Below, piece after piece: positions 26,114-34,156 of a DNA stretch of 64,000 nt. The notes below the pieces were generated by a model. It was not told the DNA's origin and ran no database searches. It saw nothing but the letters and a program-made list of their open reading frames with translations. Source of the DNA: Azohydromonas aeria (lineage in GTDB: Bacteria > Pseudomonadota > Gammaproteobacteria > Burkholderiales > Burkholderiaceae_C); the NCBI RefSeq assembly GCF_009760915.1, contig NZ_VIDQ01000001.1, forward strand, positions 62,001 to 126,000, written 5' to 3'. Position numbers and translations under genes: made by a program. How positions within the stretch are numbered: position 1 is the stretch's first letter; every line of letters starts with the position of its first letter.

Positions 26114-28021
26114 ATGTACCAACGCAGAGAAATCGAGCCCGAATACGCTTGCCTGTCCGGCGGCTCCGGGCCCATCCACAACCAGTGGGGCAAGGCGATC
26201 GAGACCGTGCCCGAAGGCGACCCGCGCCGCGGCCAGAGCCTGAACATCAACGGCGACAGTTTCGTCAGCGACAACCCGAACCGCTACAAGCAGCACGGCT
26301 TTTTCTTCAACGCCGACAACTGCATCGCCTGCCACGCCTGCGAAACCGCCTGCTCGGAAAAGAACGACAACCCGGCGCACCAGGCGTTCCGCTCGGTCGG
26401 CTTCATCGAGGGCGGCACCTTCCCGAACGTGTCGCGCCTGAATATCTCGCTGGCCTGCAACCACTGCGATGATCCGGTCTGCCTGAAGGGCTGCCCGACG
26501 CGCGCCTACACCAAGTTCACGGAATATGGCGCCGTGCTGCAGAACCCGGACATCTGCTTCGGCTGTGGTTATTGCACCTGGGTCTGCCCTTACAACGCGC
26601 CGCAGCTCGACCAGGCCAAGGGCGTGGTCAGCAAGTGCAACATGTGCGTGGACCGCCTGGAAGTGGGTTTGAAGCCCGCCTGCGTGTCCGCCTGCGTGGG
26701 CAAGGCGCTGGATTTCGGCGTGGTGGAGGACATTCCCGAAGGGCGCGTCCAGGCCAAGCTGGAAATTCCGGGCTTCCCCTCGCCGGAAATCACGCACCCG
26801 AATACCCGCTTCCAGCAGACGCGCACCCTGGCGCGCGACATGCACCGCGTGGACAGCGTGCCCATCAAGTTCCACCGCAAGGATGACAAGGGCGATTACG
26901 TGCCCGTGCTCGATCCGAAGAACGGTTTCGAGCGCCACTGGAACCTGAAGAAGCTGCTGGGCTCGCACGAGAATTCGCACATCGCCTTCACGCTCAGCGC
27001 CCAACTGGCGGCCGGCGCCTTCGCGCTGCTGACCGCGGGCGCGGCGATTTTCAGCCCGCTGGGCGCGCTGCAGGGCGGCGCGGCGTGGCTGTCGAGTTTG
27101 TTCGCGATGTTCGGGCTGCTGATGTTCGGCATGTTCAAGCTGAACATGCACCTGGGCCGTCCGCACCGTTTCTACCGTGGCTACTACAACCTGAAGTATT
27201 CGCCGGTGGCCAAGGAAATTGCCGGCGTGACGGTGTTCACCATGGGCCTGGGCGGCTACCTGGCCCTGGCCGTGGCGCACAGCGTGGTGCCGGAGCTGAA
27301 CCCGGCGCTGCAGGGTGGCTTGCGCGCGCTGTTCGCCGCCATCGGCGGCCTGGGCATCGGCTACGGCGGCTACTACATGATCAAGCTGTACCGCATCAAG
27401 GCGCGTCCGTTCTGGAACCACTGGCACACCGACGCCAGTTTTATTTCCTCGGCTTTGTCGCTGGGTGCCTTGTTGCTGGGCGTGGTGGCCTTGCCGTTCG
27501 GACTCGCCTCTGAAGGCCTGGTGCGCCTGCTGGCCGGCGTGGCCGCCACGGGCTTGGCGCTGGAAGGCGCCGCGGTGCTGGCGCATTCCCGCGACCTGCG
27601 CGGCCAGAAGAGCGAGGGCGCGGCCTCGTTCTACATCCAGACCACGACCTACGGCCACTCCTACACGCTGCGCAACGGCCTGCTGGCCGCGGCGCTGGCG
27701 CTGTCGCTGGCCCTGGTGGCAGCGCCGGGTGCGGCCCTCGTGCTGCTGCCGCTGCTGGCGGTGCTGGCCCTGGCGCAGTCGGTGCTGGGCCGGGCGCTGT
27801 TCTTCGCGGCGGTGATCCCCACCACGATGCCGGGCGGCTTCTTCTGGCGCAACCCGGGCTTCGTCGAGCACGCCCGCCAGGTCGGCCTGGCCGACATGCC
27901 GCAGGTCGGCGTGCTGCGCGAAGGTCACCATCCCTTCAAGGTCGGCGAGCTGCTGGAGACCATCATGAAGACGCCGATGAGCGAGAAGATCGCCCAGGCC
28001 CGGCGCATCTTCACCGGCTGA
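26114..28021 (+). CDS. DmsB-DmsC fusion: four-cluster ferredoxin with quinol-oxidising membrane anchor
   Basis: A 635-residue protein. The first 200 residues carry sixteen Cys in four [4Fe-4S] motifs: 70/73/76/80, 115/118/123/127, 148/151/154/158 and 175/178/190/194. From about 305 on, eight hydrophobic segments form a DmsC-like anchor (LLMFGMFKLNMHLGRPHRFY, then WNHWHTDASF). In DMSO-reductase-type enzymes the B and C parts are separate subunits; here they are one chain. No signal peptide is seen, so the clusters should face the cytoplasm beside the molybdoenzyme. Electrons from quinol would pass through the clusters to it. A strong terminator follows. Confidence 0.88.
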   Translation: MYQRREIEPEYACLSGGSGPIHNQWGKAIETVPEGDPRRGQSLNINGDSFVSDNPNRYKQHGFFFNADNCIACHACETACSEKNDNPAHQAFRSVGFIEGGTFPNVSRLNISLACNHCDDPVCLKGCPTRAYTKFTEYGAVLQNPDICFGCGYCTWVCPYNAPQLDQAKGVVSKCNMCVDRLEVGLKPACVSACVGKALDFGVVEDIPEGRVQAKLEIPGFPSPEITHPNTRFQQTRTLARDMHRVDSVPIKFHRKDDKGDYVPVLDPKNGFERHWNLKKLLGSHENSHIAFTLSAQLAAGAFALLTAGAAIFSPLGALQGGAAWLSSLFAMFGLLMFGMFKLNMHLGRPHRFYRGYYNLKYSPVAKEIAGVTVFTMGLGGYLALAVAHSVVPELNPALQGGLRALFAAIGGLGIGYGGYYMIKLYRIKARPFWNHWHTDASFISSALSLGALLLGVVALPFGLASEGLVRLLAGVAATGLALEGAAVLAHSRDLRGQKSEGAASFYIQTTTYGHSYTLRNGLLAAALALSLALVAAPGAALVLLPLLAVLALAQSVLGRALFFAAVIPTTMPGGFFWRNPGFVEHARQVGLADMPQVGVLREGHHPFKVGELLETIMKTPMSEKIAQARRIFTG

Positions 28022-28042
28022 CCCGCCTGCCGCATCCGCCTC

Positions 28043-28097
28043 GCCCGACGGGCGGGCATGCGCCGACACCCGGCGTGTGCCCGCCCGTCGGCTTTTT
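28043..28097 (+). terminator. Terminator of the narK-Nas-DmsBC run
   Basis: GCCCGACGGGCGGGCA pairs with TGCCCGCCCGTCGGC across a loop that has its own small stem, and TTTTT follows at 28093-28097. It lies just after the DmsBC stop. Confidence 0.9.
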
Positions 28098-28206
28098 GTT
28101 CACCGGCACCTCGCGGAAGTTTGTCCGGATCGGGACGGCGTCCGCGACCCCGCTGCCATGATTTCCGTCGCCCGCGCTGCCGCGGGTGCCCCACGAGACC
28201 TTGCCC

Positions 28207-28905
28207 ATGCCCGATGAGCTGTTGCAGCGGCTGCGCCGCTTCCGCACCGATGCCTTCCCGCAGTACGAGCAGCATTTCAAGCACCTGGTGGACCACGGCC
28301 AGCGCCCGACCACGCTCTTCATCGGCTGCTCCGATTCCCGGCTGATGCCGCACCTGCTGACCGGCTCGCGCGTGGGCGAGCTGTTCCTGGTGCGCAACGT
28401 GGGCGCGCTGGTGCCGCCCTACGACGGCTCGGCCGGCTACCACGGCACGGCCGCGGCTATCGAGTTCGCGGTGCTGCAGCTGGGCGTGCAGCGCATCGTC
28501 GTGTGCGGCCACAGCCATTGCGGCGCGATGAAGGCGCTGTACGGCGAGGTCTCGACCGAGGCGAAGAACCTCAACGTCTGGCTCGACCTGGCGCGCGAGG
28601 CGGTGCTGCCGGTGGTGCCCGGCCCCGAGGCGCTGCGCCGCACCGAGCAGCGCGCGGTGGTGCTGCAGCTGGAGCGGCTGATGGGCTACCCGATGGTGCG
28701 CCGCCGCGTCGAGGCGCGCGAGCTCACGCTGCACGGCTGGCACTACGTGATCGAGGACGGCGAGGTGCACGTCTTCGACGTGCAGCGCGGCTGCTTCGTG
28801 CCGGCTTCCAAGGCCGAGCACAGCGGCACCGGGCCCTACAAGGACCACCCGGGCGACGCCGAGCAGCTCTTCAACGAGATCGGCGGGCATTGGCCGGTGG
28901 GCTGA
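28207..28905 (+). CDS. Beta-carbonic anhydrase, cytoplasmic
   Basis: A 232-residue zinc enzyme interconverting CO2 and bicarbonate. Zinc ligands Cys41, His102 and Cys105 and the Asp43-Arg45 dyad (CSDSR, GHSHCG) are intact. VRNVGALVPPYDG and TAAAIEFAVLQLGV are standard beta-class segments. No signal peptide. The ATG at 28207 is chosen because the N-terminus MPDELLQRLRRFR fits homologues. It is monocistronic between a terminator and the usp promoter. A second, exported beta-carbonic anhydrase is encoded at 54131-54895. Confidence 0.92.
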   Translation: MPDELLQRLRRFRTDAFPQYEQHFKHLVDHGQRPTTLFIGCSDSRLMPHLLTGSRVGELFLVRNVGALVPPYDGSAGYHGTAAAIEFAVLQLGVQRIVVCGHSHCGAMKALYGEVSTEAKNLNVWLDLAREAVLPVVPGPEALRRTEQRAVVLQLERLMGYPMVRRRVEARELTLHGWHYVIEDGEVHVFDVQRGCFVPASKAEHSGTGPYKDHPGDAEQLFNEIGGHWPVG

Positions 28906-28959
28906 TTTCGAGGCGCATTGCCGGTTCCGGCCGGCGGCCGCGGCGGGTCGCACCAAGGC

Positions 28960-29015
28960 TTGAGCCTGCTCAAGGCCGGCGCCGCGGCGCGGCCTAGAGT
29001 GAACCGATCGGTTCA
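28960..29015 (+). promoter_or_regulatory. FNR-like site, -10 and start-site palindrome of the usp gene
   Basis: TTGAGCCTGCTCAA (28960-28973) is a 14-bp dyad close to the FNR consensus. TAGAGT (28995-29000) is centred 31 bases downstream, the class II spacing. The perfect 16-bp palindrome TGAACCGATCGGTTCA (29000-29015) overlaps the predicted transcription start, a suitable place for a TetR-type or other dimeric repressor. Confidence 0.6.
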
Positions 29016-29039
29016 TTCAAAGCATTGCAGGAGAAGCGC

Positions 29040-29486
29040 ATGTACCAACGTCTGCTGGTGCCGGTGGACGGCAGCGAGCTGTCGGAGCGGGCCATCGAGG
29101 AGAGCATCCGGCTGGCCCGGCAGCTGGGCGCGGAGATCGCCGGCTTCGTGGCCGAGCCCGCGGTGGCGCTGCCGGGCAACATCGGCATGAACCCCGCCCA
29201 CTACGAGCGTGCCGCCACCGCGCACGAGGAGCGCACGGCCGAGCATGCGCACAAGCTGCTGGGCCGCTTCGCGGCGCGGGCCATCGAGGCCGGCGTCACC
29301 TTCCAGGGCCACTACGTGCGCAGCAGCCACATCGACGCCGCCATCGCCGAGGCCGCGCGCGAGCGCGGCTGCGACATGATCGTCATGGTCACCCACGGCC
29401 GCGGCCCCTTCGGCGAGCTGCTGTTCGGCTCGCACACCAAGGGCGTGATGGCGCGCAGCAAGCTGCCGGTGCTGGTGTTGCATTGA
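29040..29486 (+). CDS. Universal stress protein (UspA family)
   Basis: A 148-residue single-domain Usp. LLVPVDGSELSERAIEE begins the fold, and the ATP-binding-type motif is GRGPFGELLFGSHT (G-x2-G-x9-G-S/T form) near the C-terminus. CAGGAGAAGCGC precedes ATG 29040. The upstream region shows an FNR-like dyad at class II spacing from a -10 and a palindrome over the probable start. Usp genes induced under anaerobic conditions by FNR/ANR are known, for example in Pseudomonas. It probably supports survival under oxygen limitation. Confidence 0.92.
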   Translation: MYQRLLVPVDGSELSERAIEESIRLARQLGAEIAGFVAEPAVALPGNIGMNPAHYERAATAHEERTAEHAHKLLGRFAARAIEAGVTFQGHYVRSSHIDAAIAEAARERGCDMIVMVTHGRGPFGELLFGSHTKGVMARSKLPVLVLH

Positions 29487-29576
29487 CGCGGCGCTGACGG
29501 CTTCGCGCCGGCTCGATGCGAAGTGGGTTGCCCGCTGATCGGGGCCTGCTGAAGCGTCGGCCGCAGAAAGAACGTC

Positions 29577-29701
29577 GTCATTCCGGCGAAAGCCGGAATC
29601 CACGAACGCTGCGATGCCCCGCTGGCTTGGCTTGGGCACGTGCCGCCACCAGCCATTCCACCGTAGCGGTGCGCGTGGATTCCGGCTTTCGCCGGAATGA
29701 C
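29577..29701. repeat. REP doublet, copy B (125 bp)
   Basis: The same two inverted ends as copy A (29577-29604 and 29674-29701), with the related core on the opposite strand (GGCACGTGCC near 29634 and CACCAGCCATT near 29648). It lies between the usp gene and the convergent cupin gene. Confidence 0.85.
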
Positions 29702-29785
29702 GGGGTGGTGGGCGCTGCGTGTCAGCCCGCGGGCTGACGACAAGGCGAATCTTTAAAACGGCGGCCAATGACGACCGCCGGCCCC

Positions 29786-30118
29786 TCACGTCCCCAGCCG
29801 TATCGTCACCAGCAGCACGCTGTCCTCGTGCTGGGACCGCACCTCGTGCGGCTGCTGTTTCGGCACCAGCACCACGTCGCCGGCTTCCAGGTCCAGCTGC
29901 TTGCCGGGCGTGATCAGCTGCGCCGTGCCGGTGAGGCACTGGATGGTGCATTCGCCGGCGACCCAGTGCGCCGGCAGCGCGCTGCCGGTGCGCAGCACCA
30001 CGCGCAGCAGCTGCAGCTCGGCGCTCTTGATCAGGCTGACGCTCACGGCGTCGGGCGGCAGGGCGCCGTCGGAGAGCAGCCGGATGGGCTGCAGCGGGGA
30101 TGCGTGTTCGAGAGCCAT
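29786..30118 (-). CDS. Cupin-domain protein
   Basis: A 110-residue single-domain cupin. LPAHWVAGECTIQCLTGTAQ and LEAGDVVLVPKQQPHEVRS correspond to the two cupin motifs, with His, Glu and the final His available as metal ligands. The ATG at 30118 is preferred over the open upstream frame because the first 29 residues of that frame are unlike cupins. It is divergent from the nitronate monooxygenase gene. Small cupins of this kind often have unknown ligands. Confidence 0.8.
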   Translation of the reverse strand: MALEHASPLQPIRLLSDGALPPDAVSVSLIKSAELQLLRVVLRTGSALPAHWVAGECTIQCLTGTAQLITPGKQLDLEAGDVVLVPKQQPHEVRSQHEDSVLLVTIRLGT

Positions 30119-30216
30119 GGGCGCAGCATCGCCAGCGCCGCGCGGCGCCGCAAGCCGGGGTCCGCAAACCCTGCGCAGGCGGCGGGGGCAATCGCACCGG
30201 CGCATCGGGCCCGGAC

Positions 30217-30258
30217 CTGACCGAGATCAAGGCGGGCCGGCCCCGGGCTGCGTAAGGT
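30217..30258 (+). promoter_or_regulatory. FNR-like site and -10 of the nitronate monooxygenase gene
   Basis: CTGACCGAGATCAA (30217-30230) keeps the right FNR half-site (ATCAA) and most of the left. TAAGGT (30253-30258) is centred 32 bases away. The geometry equals that at narX, usp and the nnrS operon. Confidence 0.4.
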
Positions 30259-30289
30259 GCAGGCCCTGCCTGACTGCTCGGCCCCTGAC

Positions 30290-31552
30290 ATGACCTGCCC
30301 CCACATCGCCCCCGACCTCGTGCCCGTCCTGGAGCAAAGCCGCCTGCGCGCGCTGCAACTCGGCGGCCGCACGCTGCTGCCCATCGTGCAGGGCGGCATG
30401 GGCGTGGGCGTGTCGGCGCACCGCCTGGCCGGCAGCGTGGCCGCGCTGGGCGGCGTGGGCACGATCAGCTCGGTGGACCTGCGCCGCCACCATCCCGACC
30501 TGATGGAGCGCACCGAGGGCGTCGCCGCCCGCCACGGCCAGGAGGCCGAGGGCAAGGCGCTCATCGACGCGGCCAACCTGGAGGCGCTGGAGCGCGAGAT
30601 CAAGGCCGCGCGCGAGCTCTCGCAAGGCCGCGGGCTGCTGGCCATCAACGTCATGCGCGCGGTCAGCGAGTACGGTCCCAGCGCGAAGCGCGCCATGGAG
30701 TGCGGCATCGACGCCGTCGTGGTGGGCGCGGGGCTGCCGCTGGATCTGCCCGACCTGGCGCAGGACCACCCGGAAACGCTGCTGGTGCCGATCCTGTCGG
30801 ACGCGCGCGGCGTGCAGCTCATCGTCAAGAAGTGGGAGCGCAAGAAGCGCCTGCCCGATGCCATCGTCATCGAGCACCCGCGCCTGGCCGGCGGGCACCT
30901 GGGCGCGGCGAAAGTGGCCGACCTCAACGACCCGCGCTTCGACTTCGAGAACGTCATCCCCGCGGTGCTGGAGTTCCTGAAGAAGGCCGGCATCGAGCGC
31001 GAGATCCCCATCATTGCCGCCGGCGGCATCCGCAGCTTCGAGGACATCGCGCGCGTGCAGGCGCTGGGTGCCGCGGGCGTGCAGCTGGGCACGCCCTTCG
31101 CGGTCACGCTCGAAGGCGACGCGCATCCCGAGTTCAAGCGCGTGTTGGCCGAGGCGCGCGACGAGGACATGGTCGAGTTCACCAGCGTGGCGGGGCTGCC
31201 CGCGCGCGGCGTGAAGACGCAGTGGCTGCAGTCCTACCTCAAGGCCGAGCCTCGGCTGCAGGAGAAGGTGCACACCAAGTCGCGCTGCACCAAGGTCTTC
31301 GACTGCCTGGCGCAGTGCGGGCTGCGCGACGGGCTGCCGGGCTGGGGCCAGTTCTGCATCGACCACCAGCTCGCCGCCGCGCTGCGCGGCGAGGTCAGGA
31401 AGGGCCTCTTCTTCCGCGGCGTCGGCGCGCTGCCCTTCGGCAGCGAGATCCGCGGCGTGCGCGACCTGGTGCAGCGGCTGCTCACGCCGGCGGACGCCGT
31501 GGCGGCGGCCACGGTCGCGGCGCCGGCCGACGCGGCCGCGGCGCTGGCCTGA
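30290..31552 (+). CDS. Nitronate monooxygenase / 2-nitropropane dioxygenase-like flavoprotein
   Basis: A 420-residue FMN-dependent TIM-barrel enzyme. LPIVQGGMGVGVSAHRLAGSVAALGGVGTIS is the family's N-terminal nucleotide-binding region. ECGIDAVVVGAGLPLDLPD, HPRLAGGHLG, IPIIAAGGIRSFEDI and GAAGVQLGTPF are the usual phosphate-binding and strand elements. It is longer than many members (320-360) because of a C-terminal extension with three Cys (SRCTKVFDCLAQCGL). Oxidation of nitronates is inferred from the family. The ATG at 30290 has no clear Shine-Dalgarno; a predicted start near 30265 leaves a short leader. Confidence 0.85.
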   Translation: MTCPHIAPDLVPVLEQSRLRALQLGGRTLLPIVQGGMGVGVSAHRLAGSVAALGGVGTISSVDLRRHHPDLMERTEGVAARHGQEAEGKALIDAANLEALEREIKAARELSQGRGLLAINVMRAVSEYGPSAKRAMECGIDAVVVGAGLPLDLPDLAQDHPETLLVPILSDARGVQLIVKKWERKKRLPDAIVIEHPRLAGGHLGAAKVADLNDPRFDFENVIPAVLEFLKKAGIEREIPIIAAGGIRSFEDIARVQALGAAGVQLGTPFAVTLEGDAHPEFKRVLAEARDEDMVEFTSVAGLPARGVKTQWLQSYLKAEPRLQEKVHTKSRCTKVFDCLAQCGLRDGLPGWGQFCIDHQLAAALRGEVRKGLFFRGVGALPFGSEIRGVRDLVQRLLTPADAVAAATVAAPADAAAALA

Positions 31553-31747
31553 GCGAGGGCTTGCCGGGCCGGCGCGGCGCCGGCGGAACTTCGGGGCGCG
31601 GGGCTGATCCAGCTCAATGGGGCGGCATGATGGGCCGCCCTGCGGGTTTCCCAGGCACTTCCGGGCTGCGCGCGGCGCTTGCCCCGGGTGATGCGCCGGG
31701 CTAAGGTAAAGACCCGATTCCGCTTCTCACACACGGAGGACCGCACG

Positions 31748-32092
31748 ATGAACGACATGAGCACCCCGGCCACCACCACCGCCGCCACCGGTACCACCGG
31801 CACGAGCAACCCGGGCATGGACCAGCTCAAGAGCGATCTCAAGGCCATCGTGGCCGACGCCGAGGCGCTGATGCGCTCCAGCGCCGCCAGCGCCAGCGCC
31901 AGCGCCACGCAGTTGCGCGAGCGGCTGCGCGAGGCGCGCCACGACCTGCGCGACCTGCAGGCCAACGCCGTCTCCAGGACGCGCGCCGCCGGCCATGCCG
32001 CCGATGACTACGTGCACGACAAGCCCTGGCGCTCCATCGCCGTGGCCGCCGGCGTGGGCTTCCTCGTCGGCATGATCGTCGGACGGCGCTGA
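31748..32092 (+). CDS. DUF883 (ElaB/YqjD-type) membrane-anchored protein
   Basis: A 114-residue protein with a Thr/Ala-rich N-terminus and a long amphipathic helix (about 25-85). It ends in DKPWRSIAVAAGVGFLVGMIVGRR, the typical glycine-zipper-like C-terminal anchor of ElaB/YqjD proteins, which bind ribosomes at the inner membrane in stationary-phase E. coli. ACGGAGGACCGCACG supports the ATG at 31748. A terminator follows at 32160-32182. Monocistronic. Confidence 0.9.
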   Translation: MNDMSTPATTTAATGTTGTSNPGMDQLKSDLKAIVADAEALMRSSAASASASATQLRERLREARHDLRDLQANAVSRTRAAGHAADDYVHDKPWRSIAVAAGVGFLVGMIVGRR

Positions 32093-32159
32093 CACGGGCT
32101 CGATCCTCCCGCCGGGCCGGCCGCCGGGGCCGGCCCGGCGCCCCCTCTCCTTGTCAACG

Positions 32160-32182
32160 ACCCGCCGCGAGGCGGGTTTTTT
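32160..32182 (+). terminator. Terminator after the DUF883 gene
   Basis: CCCGCC (32161-32166) pairs with GGCGGG (32171-32176) around GCGA, followed by TTTTTT (32177-32182). Confidence 0.9.
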
Positions 32183-32215
32183 GTTGCCCGTGCAACGGGG
32201 GGCGCTCCTGCGGCC

Positions 32216-33931
32216 TCAATGCGCCGCGCCCAGCCGCTCCAGCACGTGCGCGCTCATCACGCGGCCCAGCGCCTCCTCGGCGGTGAACACCGCCCCGGCC
32301 TGCGCGCGCTGGATGAAGGCGGCCTCGTCCTCGCCGCCGCCGCGCAGCACCACCTCGATGTCCGGATTGAGCAGCCGCGCGATCTCCACCATCGGCAGCA
32401 CGTCCACCGTGCCGGGCACGGCGATGACGAGCATGCGCGCGCGCGCGATGTGGGCCTGGATCAGCGTGCCCTCGTCGGCGGCGTCGCCGCACACGGCCGG
32501 GTGGCCTTGCGCGCGCAACCGCTCCACGGTCTCGCGGTTGCTGTCGGCCACCACGCAGGGCACGCCCGCGCCGCGCAGCGCGCGCGTGATGTGGCTGCCG
32601 CAGCGCCCGTGGCCCACCAGCACCACCTGCTGCTCGAGGTAGCGGTGCGCGGTGTCCATGGGCAGCTCGGCCAGCGGGTCGTCGCGCTGCTCCAGCCGGC
32701 GCAGCAGCCCCGGGCGGCTGCGAAGCGTGCGCATCAGCGGCTCGATGGCCGAGAACACCAGCGGATTGACGGCGATGGAGATCAGCGCGCCGGCCAGGAT
32801 CAGGCTCTGGCCCGCCTGCGGCAGCAGCCCAAGCTGCATGCCCAGCCCGGCCAGGATGAAGGAGAACTCGCCGATCTGCGCCAGGCTCGCCGAGACGGTC
32901 AGCGCCGTGCCCAGCGGGTAGCGCAGCAGCAGCACCAGCGCCGCCGCGGCCACCGACTTGCCCAGCACGATGATCAGCACCACCGCCAGCACCGCCAGCG
33001 GCTGCTCCATCAGCACCCTCGGGTCGAAGAGCATGCCCACCGACACGAAGAACAGCACCGCGAAGGCGTCGCGCAGCGGCAGGCTCTCGTGCGCGGCGCG
33101 GTGGCTCAGGCTGGACTCGCGCAGCACCATGCCGGCGAAGAAGGCGCCCAGCGCGAAGCTCACGCCGAAGAGCTTCCCGGCGCCGAAGGCGATGCCCACC
33201 GCCGCGGCGATGACGCTGAGCGTGAACAGCTCGCGCGAGCCGGTGCGCGCCACCTGCCACATCAGCCAGGGGAAGAAGCGCCGGCCCACCACCAGCATCA
33301 GCGCGACGAACGCGCCCACGGCCAGCAGCGTGCGCACCAGGGTCAGCCACAGCGGCTCGGCGCCCGCGGCCGGGCCGTGCGCCGCGGCATGGCCGCCGCC
33401 GCCGCCCAGCAGCGGCGCCAGCGCCGGCAGCAGCACCAGCACCAGCACCATCACCAGGTCTTCCACCACCAGCCAGCCCACCGCGATGCGGCCGTTGGTA
33501 GTGTCCAGGATGCCGCGCGCCTCCAGCGCCTTGAGCAGCACCACGGTGGAGGCCACCGACAGCGCCAGCCCGAACACCAGCGCCGCCCCGATGCTCCAGC
33601 CCCAGGCCAGCGCCACGCCGCCGCCCAGGACGGTGGCCACGGCGATCTGCAGCGCCGCGCCGGGCACGGCGATGCGGCGCACGGCCATGAGGTCGTCGAG
33701 CGAGAAGTGCAGCCCGACGCCGAACATCAGCAGCATCACCCCGATCTCGGCCAGCTCCGCGGCCAGCGCGGCGTCGGCGACGAAGCCCGGCGTGAACGGC
33801 CCGATCAGGATGCCCGCGGCCAGGTAGCCGACCAGCGCCGGCAGCTTCATGCGCACGGCGGCGAAGCCCAGCAGCAGCGCCAGCGCGAAGGCGGCGGCCA
33901 GCGTGGCGATGAGGGGGGCGGGTGCGTGCAT
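32216..33931 (-). CDS. CPA2 monovalent cation:proton antiporter (KefB/YbaL type)
   Basis: A 571-residue membrane protein. The first 390 residues form the Na+/H+ exchanger domain of about 12 helices (LPALVGYLAAGILIGPFTPGF, EIGVMLLMFGVGLHFS, WLVVEDLVMV). The C-terminal TrkA-N (RCK) Rossmann domain has VVLVGHGRCGSHI and VVADSNRETVERLRAQG, with a nucleotide-binding G-x-G-x-x-G site. YbaL/Kef-like proteins export potassium or exchange cations for protons under nucleotide control. A GTG-rich neighbourhood and no partner KefF-type gene adjoin it. Confidence 0.9.
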   Translation of the reverse strand: MHAPAPLIATLAAAFALALLLGFAAVRMKLPALVGYLAAGILIGPFTPGFVADAALAAELAEIGVMLLMFGVGLHFSLDDLMAVRRIAVPGAALQIAVATVLGGGVALAWGWSIGAALVFGLALSVASTVVLLKALEARGILDTTNGRIAVGWLVVEDLVMVLVLVLLPALAPLLGGGGGHAAAHGPAAGAEPLWLTLVRTLLAVGAFVALMLVVGRRFFPWLMWQVARTGSRELFTLSVIAAAVGIAFGAGKLFGVSFALGAFFAGMVLRESSLSHRAAHESLPLRDAFAVLFFVSVGMLFDPRVLMEQPLAVLAVVLIIVLGKSVAAAALVLLLRYPLGTALTVSASLAQIGEFSFILAGLGMQLGLLPQAGQSLILAGALISIAVNPLVFSAIEPLMRTLRSRPGLLRRLEQRDDPLAELPMDTAHRYLEQQVVLVGHGRCGSHITRALRGAGVPCVVADSNRETVERLRAQGHPAVCGDAADEGTLIQAHIARARMLVIAVPGTVDVLPMVEIARLLNPDIEVVLRGGGEDEAAFIQRAQAGAVFTAEEALGRVMSAHVLERLGAAH

Positions 33932-34156
33932 GGGGTCCTTTTTTGTCGTGCGGCCCAGCCCCTGGCGGCACCGGCGCGCAAGAGCGCGGCGCCGCCCGGC
34001 CGGGCCTGCTGGTGAAATCGGGAAGGCACGGGAACGCGGTTCCCGCCCGGTGGGAGCATGAAGGCGCCTCCGGGTTCAGGCAAACGCGAAAAAGCTTGCG
34101 GCCCGCGCCCCCACCGGGAGCCGGGCCGCCGGGCCGCAGCGGGAACGCCGCGGGAG

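Noticed and set aside
31604-31617. CTGATCCAGCTCAA as an FNR-like site for the DUF883 gene
   Set aside because: No -10 at the expected spacing, and the gene start is 130 bases downstream with a separate TAAGGT-like hexamer.
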